Below are positions 50,101 through 59,164 of a stretch of 64,000 nucleotides of DNA, piece after piece. A model generated the notes under the pieces. That model was not told where the DNA came from and did no database searches. It saw nothing but the letters and a program-made list of their open reading frames with translations. The stretch's first letter is position 1; the number at the start of each line of letters is the position of its first letter. The translations under genes were made by a program, and so were the position numbers. This DNA comes from Cucumis sativus (Eukaryota > Streptophyta > Magnoliopsida > Cucurbitales > Cucurbitaceae), in the NCBI RefSeq assembly GCF_000004075.3, contig NC_026661.2:19434307-19498306 (forward strand). The letters are read 5' to 3'.

Positions 50101-50744
50101 TTATAAACAGATTGAGCAACTGCAGTCTTTCCTAATCCTCCCATGCCAACTATGGAAACCACTTCAACATTATCCTCCATGGTGTTGGTATCCAATAGAA
50201 AATCTATAATAGCTTTCTTGTCATCATCCCTACCAATCACTTCTCCCTTAGGAATAAAAGAGCAAGTCTCTCGCATCTTTCTCAACTCATCATCTCGTGT
50301 CTCCCTCATACGGACAGAAAGGTGGAGTTGAGTTTTATCATTAGCGATAGCATCTAGTTTCTCCCTAACTTGTTTAATTTTTTGACTCATTTTGTGACCA
50401 AATGAAACCTGATTAGATTTGGAGAAGAAGATACATACTTGTTTGGTAATTGTTCTATCTTTGGTAAGAACTTGTCTTCTCAAGGTTTCATAAGAGAACT
50501 CATCAATCAAGTCATCAACGTCGTAGAAAACATCTCTAAGCTTTGAAATCCAATCTTTGACTGCGTGGCTCACTGATTGTTGCTCCTCTGCATCGAGAAG
50601 CACAGCTTTGATGGCTGAAAGAATGTTTTGTAGTTTTCCAAGCTCATCATTAACTCCCCACAATGATCCAAGCTCTCGAAGCGCGGAAGAGCCCAATTTG
50701 GTTATAACATTTGCAGCAACGTTGAACAAAATAGAATCCGCCAT
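47169..50744 (-). CDS. CC-NB-ARC-LRR immune receptor with expanded LRR array (NLR D)
   Basis: An intracellular CNL receptor, single exon, 1191 residues from MADSILFNVAANVITKLGSS (the same start as NLR F; an in-frame ATG 26 codons upstream is less likely). CC 1-150 with FYDVDDLIDE. NB-ARC: P-loop GMGGLGKTAV 200-209, kinase-2 YLLVMDDVW near 275, RNBS-B GSRILITTR, a degenerate GLPL (GSPLTI), RNBS-D CFTYCALFPKDYE and MHD in KMHDLIHDLA. LRRs begin near 560. The last 175 residues are a regular array of 24-residue LRRs of the form SLPEGI.HLTSLS.L.I..C.NLT, at least six in a row. The end KCPKLSKTWKKLNK is short and lacks the acidic tail of NLR F. No lesion in the main frame. The upstream flank holds ttggtctatgcactcaaa, shared with NLR A. 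Confidence 0.93.
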   Translation of the reverse strand: MADSILFNVAANVITKLGSSALRELGSLWGVNDELGKLQNILSAIKAVLLDAEEQQSVSHAVKDWISKLRDVFYDVDDLIDEFSYETLRRQVLTKDRTITKQVCIFFSKSNQVSFGHKMSQKIKQVREKLDAIANDKTQLHLSVRMRETRDDELRKMRETCSFIPKGEVIGRDDDKKAIIDFLLDTNTMEDNVEVVSIVGMGGLGKTAVAQSVYNDEKINEHFKLKLWVCISQEFDIKVIVEKIIEFIAKKKPDSLQLDILQSMLQEKIDGKKYLLVMDDVWNESHETWVSLKRFLMGGAKGSRILITTRNLQVAQASDTVQFHHLKELDNESSWALFRKMAFLNEEEEIENSNKVRIGKEIIAKLKGSPLTIRIVGRLLYFKNTEMDWLSFKDNDLGTILQQENQIQPILKISFNHLPSNLKHCFTYCALFPKDYEFQKDGLVKQWMAQGFIQSHSNKEIEDVGDDYFKELLGRSFFHNVKVNKWGDVKECKMHDLIHDLACWIVENECVDASDKTKSIDKRTRHVSFPSNYSRKSWELEAKSLTEVKNLRTLHGPPFLLSENHLRLRSLNLGYSKFQKIPKFISQLRHLRYLDISDHDMKFLPKFITKLYNLETLILRHCSDLRELPTDINNLINLKHLDVHGCYRLTHMPKGLGGLTSLQTMNLFVLGKDKGCDLSELNELARLRGSLLIKGLELCTTTDLKNAKYMEEKFGIQKLKLRWNRDLYDAETDYASENDDERVLDCLKPHSNVHKMQIRGYRGVKLCNWLSFDYLGGLVNIELQSCEKLQHLPQFDQFPFLKHLLLENLPSIEYIDNNNSLSSSTFFPSLEKLTIMTMPNLKGWWKGETPPESARYSALFPTILHHLSRLDISNCPQLASIPQHPPLRSLALNDVSVQLFDMVIKMATTPAADSSSALSKLSILHIQNIDLEFLPEELFGSTTDLEIFTVVNCKNLQMSSSHLVDEDNDGVLGKKLGNLHSLGIFDMPQLEYLWKELKYMTTLERLDLYNCPNIVSLEGISHLTSLSSLRICNCSNLTSLPEGISHLTSLSYLTIVCCPNLTSLPAGIGHLTSLSTLLIKYCVNLTSLPEGVSHLTSLSSFTIEECPCLTSLPEGVSHLTSLSTLIIRRCVNLTSLPEGIGHLTSLSIFTIEECLNLTSLPEGLLHLSSLRGSLTVSKCPKLSKTWKKLNK
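47255..47700 (-). repeat. 72-bp coding tandem repeats (LRR units) in NLR D
   Basis: About six units of 72 bp, each one LRR; gaagtgagatgg-type blocks recur every 72 bp. Units differ at few positions, mainly at the predicted solvent-exposed sites after LTI or FTI, which suggests recent expansion. Confidence 0.9.
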
Positions 50745-51997
50745 GGATGAAAAATGATCAGTTTTTGCAAATTTGGAGGATGGCACAACAGAGAGGTTAT
50801 GAAGTGGAGTGATGCAGGACATGAAGTTTGGCTAATATTTGTAGGGTAATAGTATTGTTACAAAGTAAGGCAAAAGGAGACACAAAAAGGAAAAATCTTT
50901 TCTTGAATACATTGTTTTTGGGTACAATCGTTTTGGTCTATGCACTCAAATAATAATGTTGCATGGACTCATTTATTCTTATCCTCATCCATGGTTGAGT
51001 GATCAATCGTCAATCTAAAGGAAAAACAAAAGACTTCAATGAAAATGGACTTAAAAAGAACAAAATAGTTTTTGAATGTAAATAAATAAAAACAACGAAC
51101 AAAATATTAATAAAGGCATGCAAAAGGAACTCACGGTTTAACAGTGCATCATCTTTTAGTCATATTTTTATAAATAGCAAAATATTACCAGACATGAACA
51201 CGGAGACAAACAAATCGTAGCTTTCAAAGTACAAGAGAAGAGCTCCATTATAGTATAACATTTTTAGGAAGACTGTAAACAAGTGATCTGATCATCATAA
51301 AAGATGAAAGTTAGTACTTTGTAGAAGATTTGAAATGCTTGATTAACCAACTTGGAGCATCTTAGTAATTATAGTGATGGGAATATATCTTGTAAGTGTG
51401 AAGATATAATAGTGGATCTACTGTAATGGGAAAATGACCAGGTGAAGCAGAAACAATACCACATGTCATATACATATAAATTTGGATTTGTAGCTATTCA
51501 CTATCCAAACTTAACTTTAGCAAGTGGCGGGGATAAAGTAGCTTTGTTTTCATAAGATAATGGATAGGGACAATGACATGCCATTTTTCTTGCTCTCTTT
51601 TTCTCTTTCTTCACTTTAGGGTAATTTTGTTGAAAATTATTTTGGTCATGGTGCACTATAGGATTTACACAAGTTGTTACGTGCCAAACTTTCTTTTTTT
51701 ATATATAGAAAATACACTTTTTGCTTTGTGATTGAAACTTGCAAGGGATGCGTGGACTTGGAGATAGACGTAATTTCGATTGTACCAAAGTGTTACTCAA
51801 ATTTCAATAGCATCAAAAGCCCCGCATTGCATTAACTGTTTATACTGTACATTTTGTTCTTAGGATTAATTTTTCTCATTTAAAACAAGAACAAGATGTT
51901 TAGCATTGCTAATAAAGCTCCTCTCTTTAGTTTCTTGTAGAGAGTGTAGCTAGTTTAACCCGCTTACCCAAGATAACGAAGGAAAGTTATAGTAGAA
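50745..51997. other. NLR D 5' flank and spacer
   Basis: Promoter and intergenic DNA. At about 50935 a 25-base block beginning ttggtctatgcactcaaa is identical to one upstream of NLR A. No gene seen. Confidence 0.55.
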
Positions 51998-52155
51998 GCT
52001 AGAATGTATAGAAAAGCATATGCAGAAATTTCTTATATTTAGTGCTTAATTTGCTCGATTGGAGCTTACTTACATAGCTAGAATGTATAGAAAAGCATAT
52101 GCAGAAATTTCTTATATTTAGTGCTTAATTTGCTCGATTGGAGCTTACTTACATA
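51998..52155. repeat. Perfect 79-bp tandem duplication
   Basis: A unit starting gctagaatgtatagaaaagc is present twice with no difference I can see (period 79), so the duplication is recent. It ends about 15 bp before the SMC5-like piece. Confidence 0.95.
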
Positions 52156-52169
52156 CGAGGAGTGGTGGG

Positions 52170-52250
52170 TGACATATGAAATTTCAATGATCCCGTTTAA
52201 ACCACCTGACCATTGAGGGTTTAGGGTTTCGGTGAGCCACTGGGAAGGGA
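52170..52250 (-). pseudogene. SMC5 leader fragment, copy 3
   Basis: The block gaaatttcaatgatcccgtt and the following gagggtttagggtttcggtgagc match the leader of SMC5 just upstream of its start codon (32395-32455) with small gaps. No coding exon remains. Confidence 0.7.
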
Positions 52251-52284
52251 ACATAAGCTCCTGTCTTATTTCTATGAATGTATT

Positions 52285-52415
52285 AACACTGCCATAAGCT
52301 CCAAAAAAGGCTTCCTTGCTAGAATCTCAACCCAAATTGGTGTTCTATGTGTAAAAATCATCCGAAAGATTTAGACCACCTCTTCATAGCCTGTCCTATT
52401 TCTCAAGACCAACTT
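52285..52415 (+). mobile_element. LINE zf-RVT fragment
   Basis: The plus strand reads NWCSMCKNHPKDLDHLFIAC then PISQ, the C..C..H..C pattern (C.xC...HLF..C) of the zf-RVT domain in plant non-LTR retrotransposons. It is a short piece joined directly to, and antisense to, the end of the LRR E pseudogene. Confidence 0.65.
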
Positions 52416-53596
52416 AGGCATGTTTGAAAACTTTAATTTCTTCAACGATGGAAAAATTGTTGATGAAGAAACAGAATCATCATTGTTCACAATAATGTAC
52501 TCGATGTTGGGTAATTCTACTAGGTCAAGATGCTTGAGATTAGGAAATTGATCGAATTTGGGGAGGTGTCGTAATCTTTCACAATGATAAAGACATATAG
52601 TGACAAGACAATCAAGGAACTTAGAGGATACCCAATTACATAAATTCACTCCACCATATCCATCAATAAGTATCTTTCGAAGATTTAAATGTGGTTGTAA
52701 GCAATCTAAAACACTTTCGTAGATCACATCCTCCAACTTATCATCACCAATTGTATGTTTCTCCCAATGTAATTCCAACTTGTGAAGACCAGACTTTAGT
52801 TGCAAGAACTTACCCTTCATTTGTTGATCAACACTACCGGTACAAAATTCCAAATGTTCCATGCTTAATGTTCCTATTAATTTGGTAAGTCCATCCAACT
52901 CCTTTAACTCACCACCCTTATTCTTTCCCAACACAAATCTATACATTGTTTGAAGGTTAATCAGCTCACCTAACCCTTTTGGCATATGAACGAGACTCGA
53001 ACATCCTTCCAAACTAAGATGCTTAAGTTTGATCAACCTTTTAGTATTTTCTGGCAATTTTCTTAACTTACCACAATAATCAAGGATAAGTTCTTCCAAC
53101 TTACACAACTCAGTAATAGAATCGGAAAGATTTTATATTATAATTGTGAGAGAGAACAAGTTGCCTAAGATTGTTGCAATTTTTTATATCTTTCGGCAAT
53201 CCTTTTAATGGACAAAAAATAAGTTTAAGTGCTTCCAACTTACACAACTCGGTAATAGAATCTTGAAGGAATTCTAATTTATATTTAAGAGAGAGATCCA
53301 AATGCTTAAGATTGATCAAGTTTCCTATATTACTAGACATAATTTTTAATCCCGAGCCTTGAAAGATAAATGTTTCTAAATTGCACAACTTCATAATGCA
53401 ATCTGGAAGATCTATGTTACTAATTGATGAACTCATAATTCTCAAATATCTCAAATGTTTCAATTTACCAATAAACTATAAAGAGTACTCTACATATTCG
53501 ATTTCACCTTTCAACTGTAAGTGCAATGCTCGCAATCGAAAAATATTACTAAAGATTATTTGTTTGAAGTTCCATTGTGAACCAATTAGCCTATAG
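52371..53596 (-). pseudogene. LRR-only NLR pseudogene with stop and frameshift (LRR E)
   Basis: A CNL LRR remnant related to NLR A. In transcript order: RLRALHLQLKGEIEYVEYSL then an in-frame TAG near 53478, then KLKHLRYLRIMSSSISNIDL and LPDCIMKLCNLETFIFQGSG, then a frameshift near 53110-53125. There the sequence goes from SHNYNIKS into DSITELCKLEELILDYCGKL. It continues with HMPKGLGELINLQTMYRFVL, CLQPHLNLRKILIDGYGGVN and SSTIFPSLKKLKFSNMPKL. The last codons (VLRNRTGYEEVV, stop) come from the antisense LINE piece. CC and NB-ARC are absent. It is not functional as a receptor. Confidence 0.85.
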
Positions 53597-55732
53597 TTCT
53601 AAATGTGAAGATGAATAAATTTTAAAACTCAAACTTAGAAGATTAAAGGAGAAAACATCCCAAAGAAACTCACAGAAACAAAAGGACATGAAGTAAATCC
53701 AAATTTAGAAAAGTTGTATTTTTCTTTTTGTATGATATTGGCCACACAAAGGCCTCATTTTAAAGAATAGTATTATTAGTATTACCAGCCATTTTTCCTG
53801 ACTCTCAACTCAATAATTGAGTTGTATCTACAAGACTATAGAGAGGGTGACCATAAACCAAATTTTGTTAGAAACTTTTTATGACTGAAAAGTGACTCAA
53901 TAACTAGGCCTTTAATCACTTCCATTTGATTCAACTTTCAAGGTCGAACCAAACCAATCATAAAAACTATTGAAGGAAAATAAAGAACCAGCCGACTTTA
54001 ACCAAACCAAATTTTGTAAGAAATTTTGTTGATTCTAGGCTTTAGATTATAAAGTTAAGAATATATTTTGTGTAGATTTAAATAATTAAATTGGGTTAAT
54101 TGAGGTCAAGAGACCTTAAAGAAAACAAAGTACCATTAGGAAATGTTGGATTTTAATAACAATAGAACTCACACCTACAATCATTTCTGATCGATCTATA
54201 TTCACTTTTCTATTATCACATTTTAAAAAGTTCTATTTTAAAAACTCAAATACTAAAAAGATACCTTTGGAAAACTGAATGACCAAATAAGTTTATTCTT
54301 ATAGACTTAAAAACTAAAAGATGTTAAAAGGCAAACGTCAAAAAACTTCCTTCCAAATTAAGGAGTAAAAAACCAAATGAACGTAGTCAAAAACTCCACT
54401 ATCAATGTTAATAGATAGTGCACTACATATACCTATCAATTGACCAATATATTACATTTAAAAAGAAAAAAAAACAATATTACTTGAAAGGAAATGAAGA
54501 AAGAATAGTCCATTCAAGATGGCACCCAGTTACTATCATCACACTCATTTTCTTTTGCTTTTAGTTCCTTCCTCCACCTATGCCTCTGTTTTGGAACAAA
54601 TGAACTGACTTTCTCCTTATATATATATAGAGCACAGCTGTAAGATTCAAAGAAACTGAACTCAATAATCCTTCAATTTCACTGTTAGAGATTTGACTTG
54701 AAATGTACAAATAAACACCTAAGCCAAAAGAATTGCATCCCAATTAAATTGGCAGGTTGTTAGTCTATGGAAAATAGATGGAGAGCAGAAGAAAAGCAAT
54801 TATATCATTACCCACCATTTTGTGATTGTCTGTTCTTTGGATTTGACTTCTGTTGATGCAATCATATTGAAATCAATACTGAATATTTCCCGATGAAAAC
54901 AAACCTACAGATCGAGTTGACAACCATAACTATAAGCTAATTATGAAAAGCAAATCTTTGCACTTTTTAAGTAACAGATTGACAAAAAGACTGTATACTA
55001 ACTCAACTAACATTTGTATGTACTGAAGTGAGGACAGGAGGTATGTGTAGTTTAAATCCCCACCTCGAATTGGTAAAAAGAAAAGGGAAAGGAAGTACTT
55101 CGCTGCAAAATCACTTGAGAAAGTGCTTCCACGCAGCCTTCTCTCTTCTTCTTTTCAATTATTATCTCTAAAACCAAAATGTAAATAGAAGTCACTACAA
55201 ACAACTGTTTAAAAATGCTTGTAATATTCTAACAATAGAAAAAAGTGGAAATTATTGTTACGTTGTGTGAATTAAGAGAGAAAGCAAAGAGGTATATGTG
55301 TGCATCTACCTTTATTCTTTGGAGTTGAGGTAATATTGAAGTTAGGCTTTTTGCAGCTTTTAAAACCAGTAACGTAATTTGTGCCTGTAATGTCATCAAT
55401 AGTTCACAGATCATGGAAATGATTGTTTAAAATAAAGAGAAATTTTCACGTCTAGAAAAAATGTCAAACTATTTATAAAAATAGCAATAAAAAAATATTA
55501 ATAAATATTGATAGACTTCTATCAATCTCTATTAATGAGATATAACATCAATGATAGAGTTCCATCAGTTTCTATAACGCATAAACACTGAAAGTCTTCT
55601 ATCAAATGCTGATAGGCAGACTATCTTTATCACTATCTAGGTTGTAACAAATTTAGAAAATTTTACTATAAGTTGTAAATAGTTTCCATTTTTCTATAAA
55701 GAAAGTAATTATGACAGGGAAATAAATGTGCA
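53597..55732. other. Spacer downstream of NLR F, with a cucurbit-type repeat
   Basis: Mostly AT-rich without a gene. At 55505-55645 there are repeated forms of the palindrome-like tgatagacttctatca, which I associate with a dispersed cucurbit repeat. A segment bounded by acceptor-like ttacag and donor gtagatgc on the minus strand (about 55312-55385) could be a 3' UTR exon of NLR F; this is unproven. Confidence 0.45.
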
Positions 55733-58700
55733 TTACCTACATCCGGTCAATACATGGATGAGTTCATTCCAATCCTCCTGGTCTTCTTCTTCTTCTTCCT
55801 TTTGTTTCTTGTCTTGAATCTGCAATTTGGGACAGTTCAAAATTCTCAAGAACCGTCCTCCTGGTAAGGAGCTGTGGTGGTGGAGAAATTCTTGGGGCAA
55901 GGAGACTAAGTTGGGACAATCTTCAAGACACAAACTTGAGAGTGAAGTGAGGCGAGTGATTCCTTCTGACAAGGAAGTTAATTTGGGACAATTCCAAATA
56001 AGCAAGTGTGATAGGGAAATGAGGTCGCCGACATCTTCCGACAATATAGGTAAATTAGGACATCTATCAATTTCCAAATGTGATAGTGAAATGAGTTCGC
56101 CAATCCCTTCCGTACTCACTAAATTTTCACAATTTGATAGCTTCAAAGTTTCAAGACTTGTAATATATTTCAAACTCTTGGGAAAATACTCCAATTTGAG
56201 GATGCTCTCAAGCCGAAGTGTCCGGAGATTGCTGAGTTTTTTCCATACCACATCATTATCCTCATCAACAGGATGCGGAGAAGACATTTGTAAACTTTTG
56301 CAGCGTTCTATGATAAGAGACTCAAGATGTGTCATATTGCAGAATAACTCCACTGGCAAGAACTCAAGATCAATAGTTCCAATCTCAAGGAAAGATAATT
56401 TAGACAATGTTGAAGAAGAAGAAGAATGTTCAGAAAGGTCTGTAGCCATTCGTATTACCATTTGAAAAAGTTGCACACTAACACCACATATTCTCAATGA
56501 TTCCAAAGATGGATGTTGTGGAATAGAAGCCAACAGAGGACAATAAAAAATACATAATTCTGAGAGTTGATGTAATATTGTTGTTGGAAATGAAATTTCC
56601 CCCTTCCACCACCCTTTCAACTTAGGCATGCTCTCAATCCTTAGCTTCTCGAGAGATGGAAAAAATGTTGTTGATGAAGAAACAGAATTGCCGCTATCAA
56701 TGTATTCAATATTGGGTAAGTATCCAAGAAGAAGATGCTTGAGATATAGGAATTGATCAAACTGTGGGAGATGCTCCAATTTTTCACAATGTGAAAGCTC
56801 TATGCTAACCAAACCACCCAGGAAATTAGAAGAAAACCAATCACATAACTTCATTCCTCTGTATCCTTTTATAATCATTTTGCGAATATTTGAATGTGGT
56901 TTTAAGCCCTCCAAAACTCCCTCATCATCATTATCACCATCATCTAAGGCATCTTCATGATCCATTTTTATATCCCAGTGTAATTCCAGCTTTTGAATTC
57001 CATACATTTCTTTTAAGTAGCTTACATTTTTTAAATCAGCAGTTGTGCAAAATTGTAAACCTTTAATACATAATAATCCTCTCAAGCTTTTAAGTCCATT
57101 CAATGCACTTAAATCACCACCTTTATTCTTTCCTAATACAAACATACTCATTGTCTGAAGGCTAGTCATCCCACCTAATCCTTTTGGCATGTGAGTCAAA
57201 CTGGAACAATCATAAATATCAAGATGCCTGAGATTGATCAAATTGTTAATATCTTTTGGCAATTTTCTTAGCCAAAGGCAGTAACGAAGGATAAGTGTTT
57301 CCAAATTATACAATGTGGTAATAGAATTGGGAAGGAAAGTTACATTTAAACCAGAAAGATTAAGATATCTCAAATGTTTCAACTTATCAACAAACTTAGG
57401 AGGATGACAGCAGCATCTATCCAAATTCAATGTTCGTAATTGAAAAAGGTTCATGTGACAAGTTTTCTTGAAAGAACGGAAAGAAGCACGACTATCAATA
57501 TCCAATGTTCTCAAACTCGTTACCTCAATGGATGATTTTGATACAACTTCCCTTGTTAGCCTCTTGCTCAAGAGAAATGAGGCATGTCGAGTCCTTTTGT
57601 CAATGGACCCGACATCATCACTTACAACCACACATTCATTTTCTCCTATCGAACACGCAAGATCATGTAACAAATCATGCATCTTACAGTACTTTAAGTC
57701 TCCCCATTTGTTTTTTCTTATGTCTTGAAAGAATGACCTCCCCACTAACTCTTGAAAATAATCGTCACCCACATCTTCAATTGCCTTTTTATTATGTGCT
57801 TGAATGAAACCTTGTGCCATCCATTGTTTTACCAATCCATTCTTTTTAAACTCATAATCCTTGGGAAACAAAGCACAGTACGTAAAACATTGCTTCAATT
57901 TAGGTGGAAGGTGGTTAAAACTTATCTTCAGTATTGGTTGAATTTGATCATCTTCTTGCAAAATTGAGTCAAGTTCGTTGTCCTTAAATGATGACCAATC
58001 CATTTCTGTGTTTTTGAAATATAACAGACGTCCAACAACTCTTATTGAAAGGGGATAACCTTTCAACTTTGCTACAATCTCTTTACCGATTCTAACCAAA
58101 TTTGAATTCTCAAGCTCTTCTTCTTTGTTTAAGAATGCCATTTTCCTAAACAACGCCCAAGAGTTATCCTTGTCAAGTTCTTTTAAGTGATGGAACCAAA
58201 CCGTGTCAGAAGCCTGGGCAGTTTGTAGATTACGGGTTGTCACCAAAATCTTACTTCCGCTGGCACCACCCATCAGAAATCTTTTCAGACCAATCCATTT
58301 CTCGTGGTCTACATTCCACACATCATCCATGACCAACAAGTATTTTTTTCCATAAATTTTCTCTTGAAGCATACTTTGTAATATATCCAACTGAAGGGAT
58401 TCTTGTTTTGTTTTCGTAATAGACTCTAAAATCTTTTCAACAATTACTTTGATATCAAATTCTTGAGAAATACACACCCATATTTTCCACTTAAAACGAT
58501 TGTTTATTTTTTCATCATTATAGACAGTTTGAGCGAGTGCTGTCTTTCCTAATCCTCCCATTCCAACAATGGAAACAACTTCAACGTTATCCTTTGTGAT
58601 GTTGCTGGTATTCAATAGAAAATCCATAACAGATTTCCTATCCTCATCCCTACCAATGATTTCCCCCTCGGGTATGAATGAGGACGTCTCTCGTACCTTC

Positions 58701-59164
58701 CTTGGCTCATTATCTCGTACCTCCCTCGCACACACAGAGAGGTGAAGTTGAGCTTTAATAGCCGCAATAGCATCTAGCTTCTCCCTAACTTTTTTAATTG
58801 TTTGACCCATTTTGAAACCAAAAGCAATCTGATTAGATTTGGAGAAGAAGATACGTACTTGTTTGGTGATTGTTCTATCCTTGGTAAGAACTTGTCTTCT
58901 CAAGGTTTCATAAGAGAACTCGTCAATCAAGTCATCAATGTCATAGAAAACATCTTTGATCTTTGCAATCCAATCCTTGACTGTGTGGCTCTTGGACTGT
59001 TGCTCCTCTGCATCGAGAAGGACGGCTTTAATGGCCGAAAGAGTGTTTTGGAGTTTGTCGAGCTCATCGTTGACTCCCCACAGAGACCCAAGTTCTCGAA
59101 GTGCGGAAGATCCCAGTTTAGTAATAACACTTGCAGCAACATTGAACAGAACTGAATCCGCCAT
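55733..59164 (-). CDS. CC-NB-ARC-LRR immune receptor (NLR F)
   Basis: An intracellular CNL receptor, single exon, 1143 residues from MADSVLFNVAASVITKLGSS. CC 1-150, with FYDIDDLIDE at 73-82. NB-ARC: P-loop GMGGLGKTAL 201-210, kinase-2 YLLVMDDVW 275-283, RNBS-B GSKILVTTR 303-311, degenerate GLPL GYPLSI 369-374, RNBS-D CFTYCALFPKDYEF 426-439 and MHD 495-497 in KMHDLLHDLA. About 20 LRRs follow from near 570. It ends CPKLQIQDKKQKEEEEEDQE then DWNELIHVLTGCR, an acidic tail plus a typical CNL end. It is very close to NLR D over CC-NB-ARC but has only about three of the regular 24-residue LRRs near the end. No stop or shift seen; it looks intact. The alanine in GKTAL, where most CNLs have threonine, is shared with A and D. 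Confidence 0.95.
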   Translation of the reverse strand: MADSVLFNVAASVITKLGSSALRELGSLWGVNDELDKLQNTLSAIKAVLLDAEEQQSKSHTVKDWIAKIKDVFYDIDDLIDEFSYETLRRQVLTKDRTITKQVRIFFSKSNQIAFGFKMGQTIKKVREKLDAIAAIKAQLHLSVCAREVRDNEPRKVRETSSFIPEGEIIGRDEDRKSVMDFLLNTSNITKDNVEVVSIVGMGGLGKTALAQTVYNDEKINNRFKWKIWVCISQEFDIKVIVEKILESITKTKQESLQLDILQSMLQEKIYGKKYLLVMDDVWNVDHEKWIGLKRFLMGGASGSKILVTTRNLQTAQASDTVWFHHLKELDKDNSWALFRKMAFLNKEEELENSNLVRIGKEIVAKLKGYPLSIRVVGRLLYFKNTEMDWSSFKDNELDSILQEDDQIQPILKISFNHLPPKLKQCFTYCALFPKDYEFKKNGLVKQWMAQGFIQAHNKKAIEDVGDDYFQELVGRSFFQDIRKNKWGDLKYCKMHDLLHDLACSIGENECVVVSDDVGSIDKRTRHASFLLSKRLTREVVSKSSIEVTSLRTLDIDSRASFRSFKKTCHMNLFQLRTLNLDRCCCHPPKFVDKLKHLRYLNLSGLNVTFLPNSITTLYNLETLILRYCLWLRKLPKDINNLINLRHLDIYDCSSLTHMPKGLGGMTSLQTMSMFVLGKNKGGDLSALNGLKSLRGLLCIKGLQFCTTADLKNVSYLKEMYGIQKLELHWDIKMDHEDALDDGDNDDEGVLEGLKPHSNIRKMIIKGYRGMKLCDWFSSNFLGGLVSIELSHCEKLEHLPQFDQFLYLKHLLLGYLPNIEYIDSGNSVSSSTTFFPSLEKLRIESMPKLKGWWKGEISFPTTILHQLSELCIFYCPLLASIPQHPSLESLRICGVSVQLFQMVIRMATDLSEHSSSSSTLSKLSFLEIGTIDLEFLPVELFCNMTHLESLIIERCKSLQMSSPHPVDEDNDVVWKKLSNLRTLRLESILKLEYFPKSLKYITSLETLKLSNCENLVSTEGIGELISLSHLEIDRCPNLPILSEDVGDLISLSHLLIWNCPKLTSLSEGITRLTSLSSLCLEDCPNLVSLPQEFLHHHSSLPGGRFLRILNCPKLQIQDKKQKEEEEEDQEDWNELIHVLTGCR

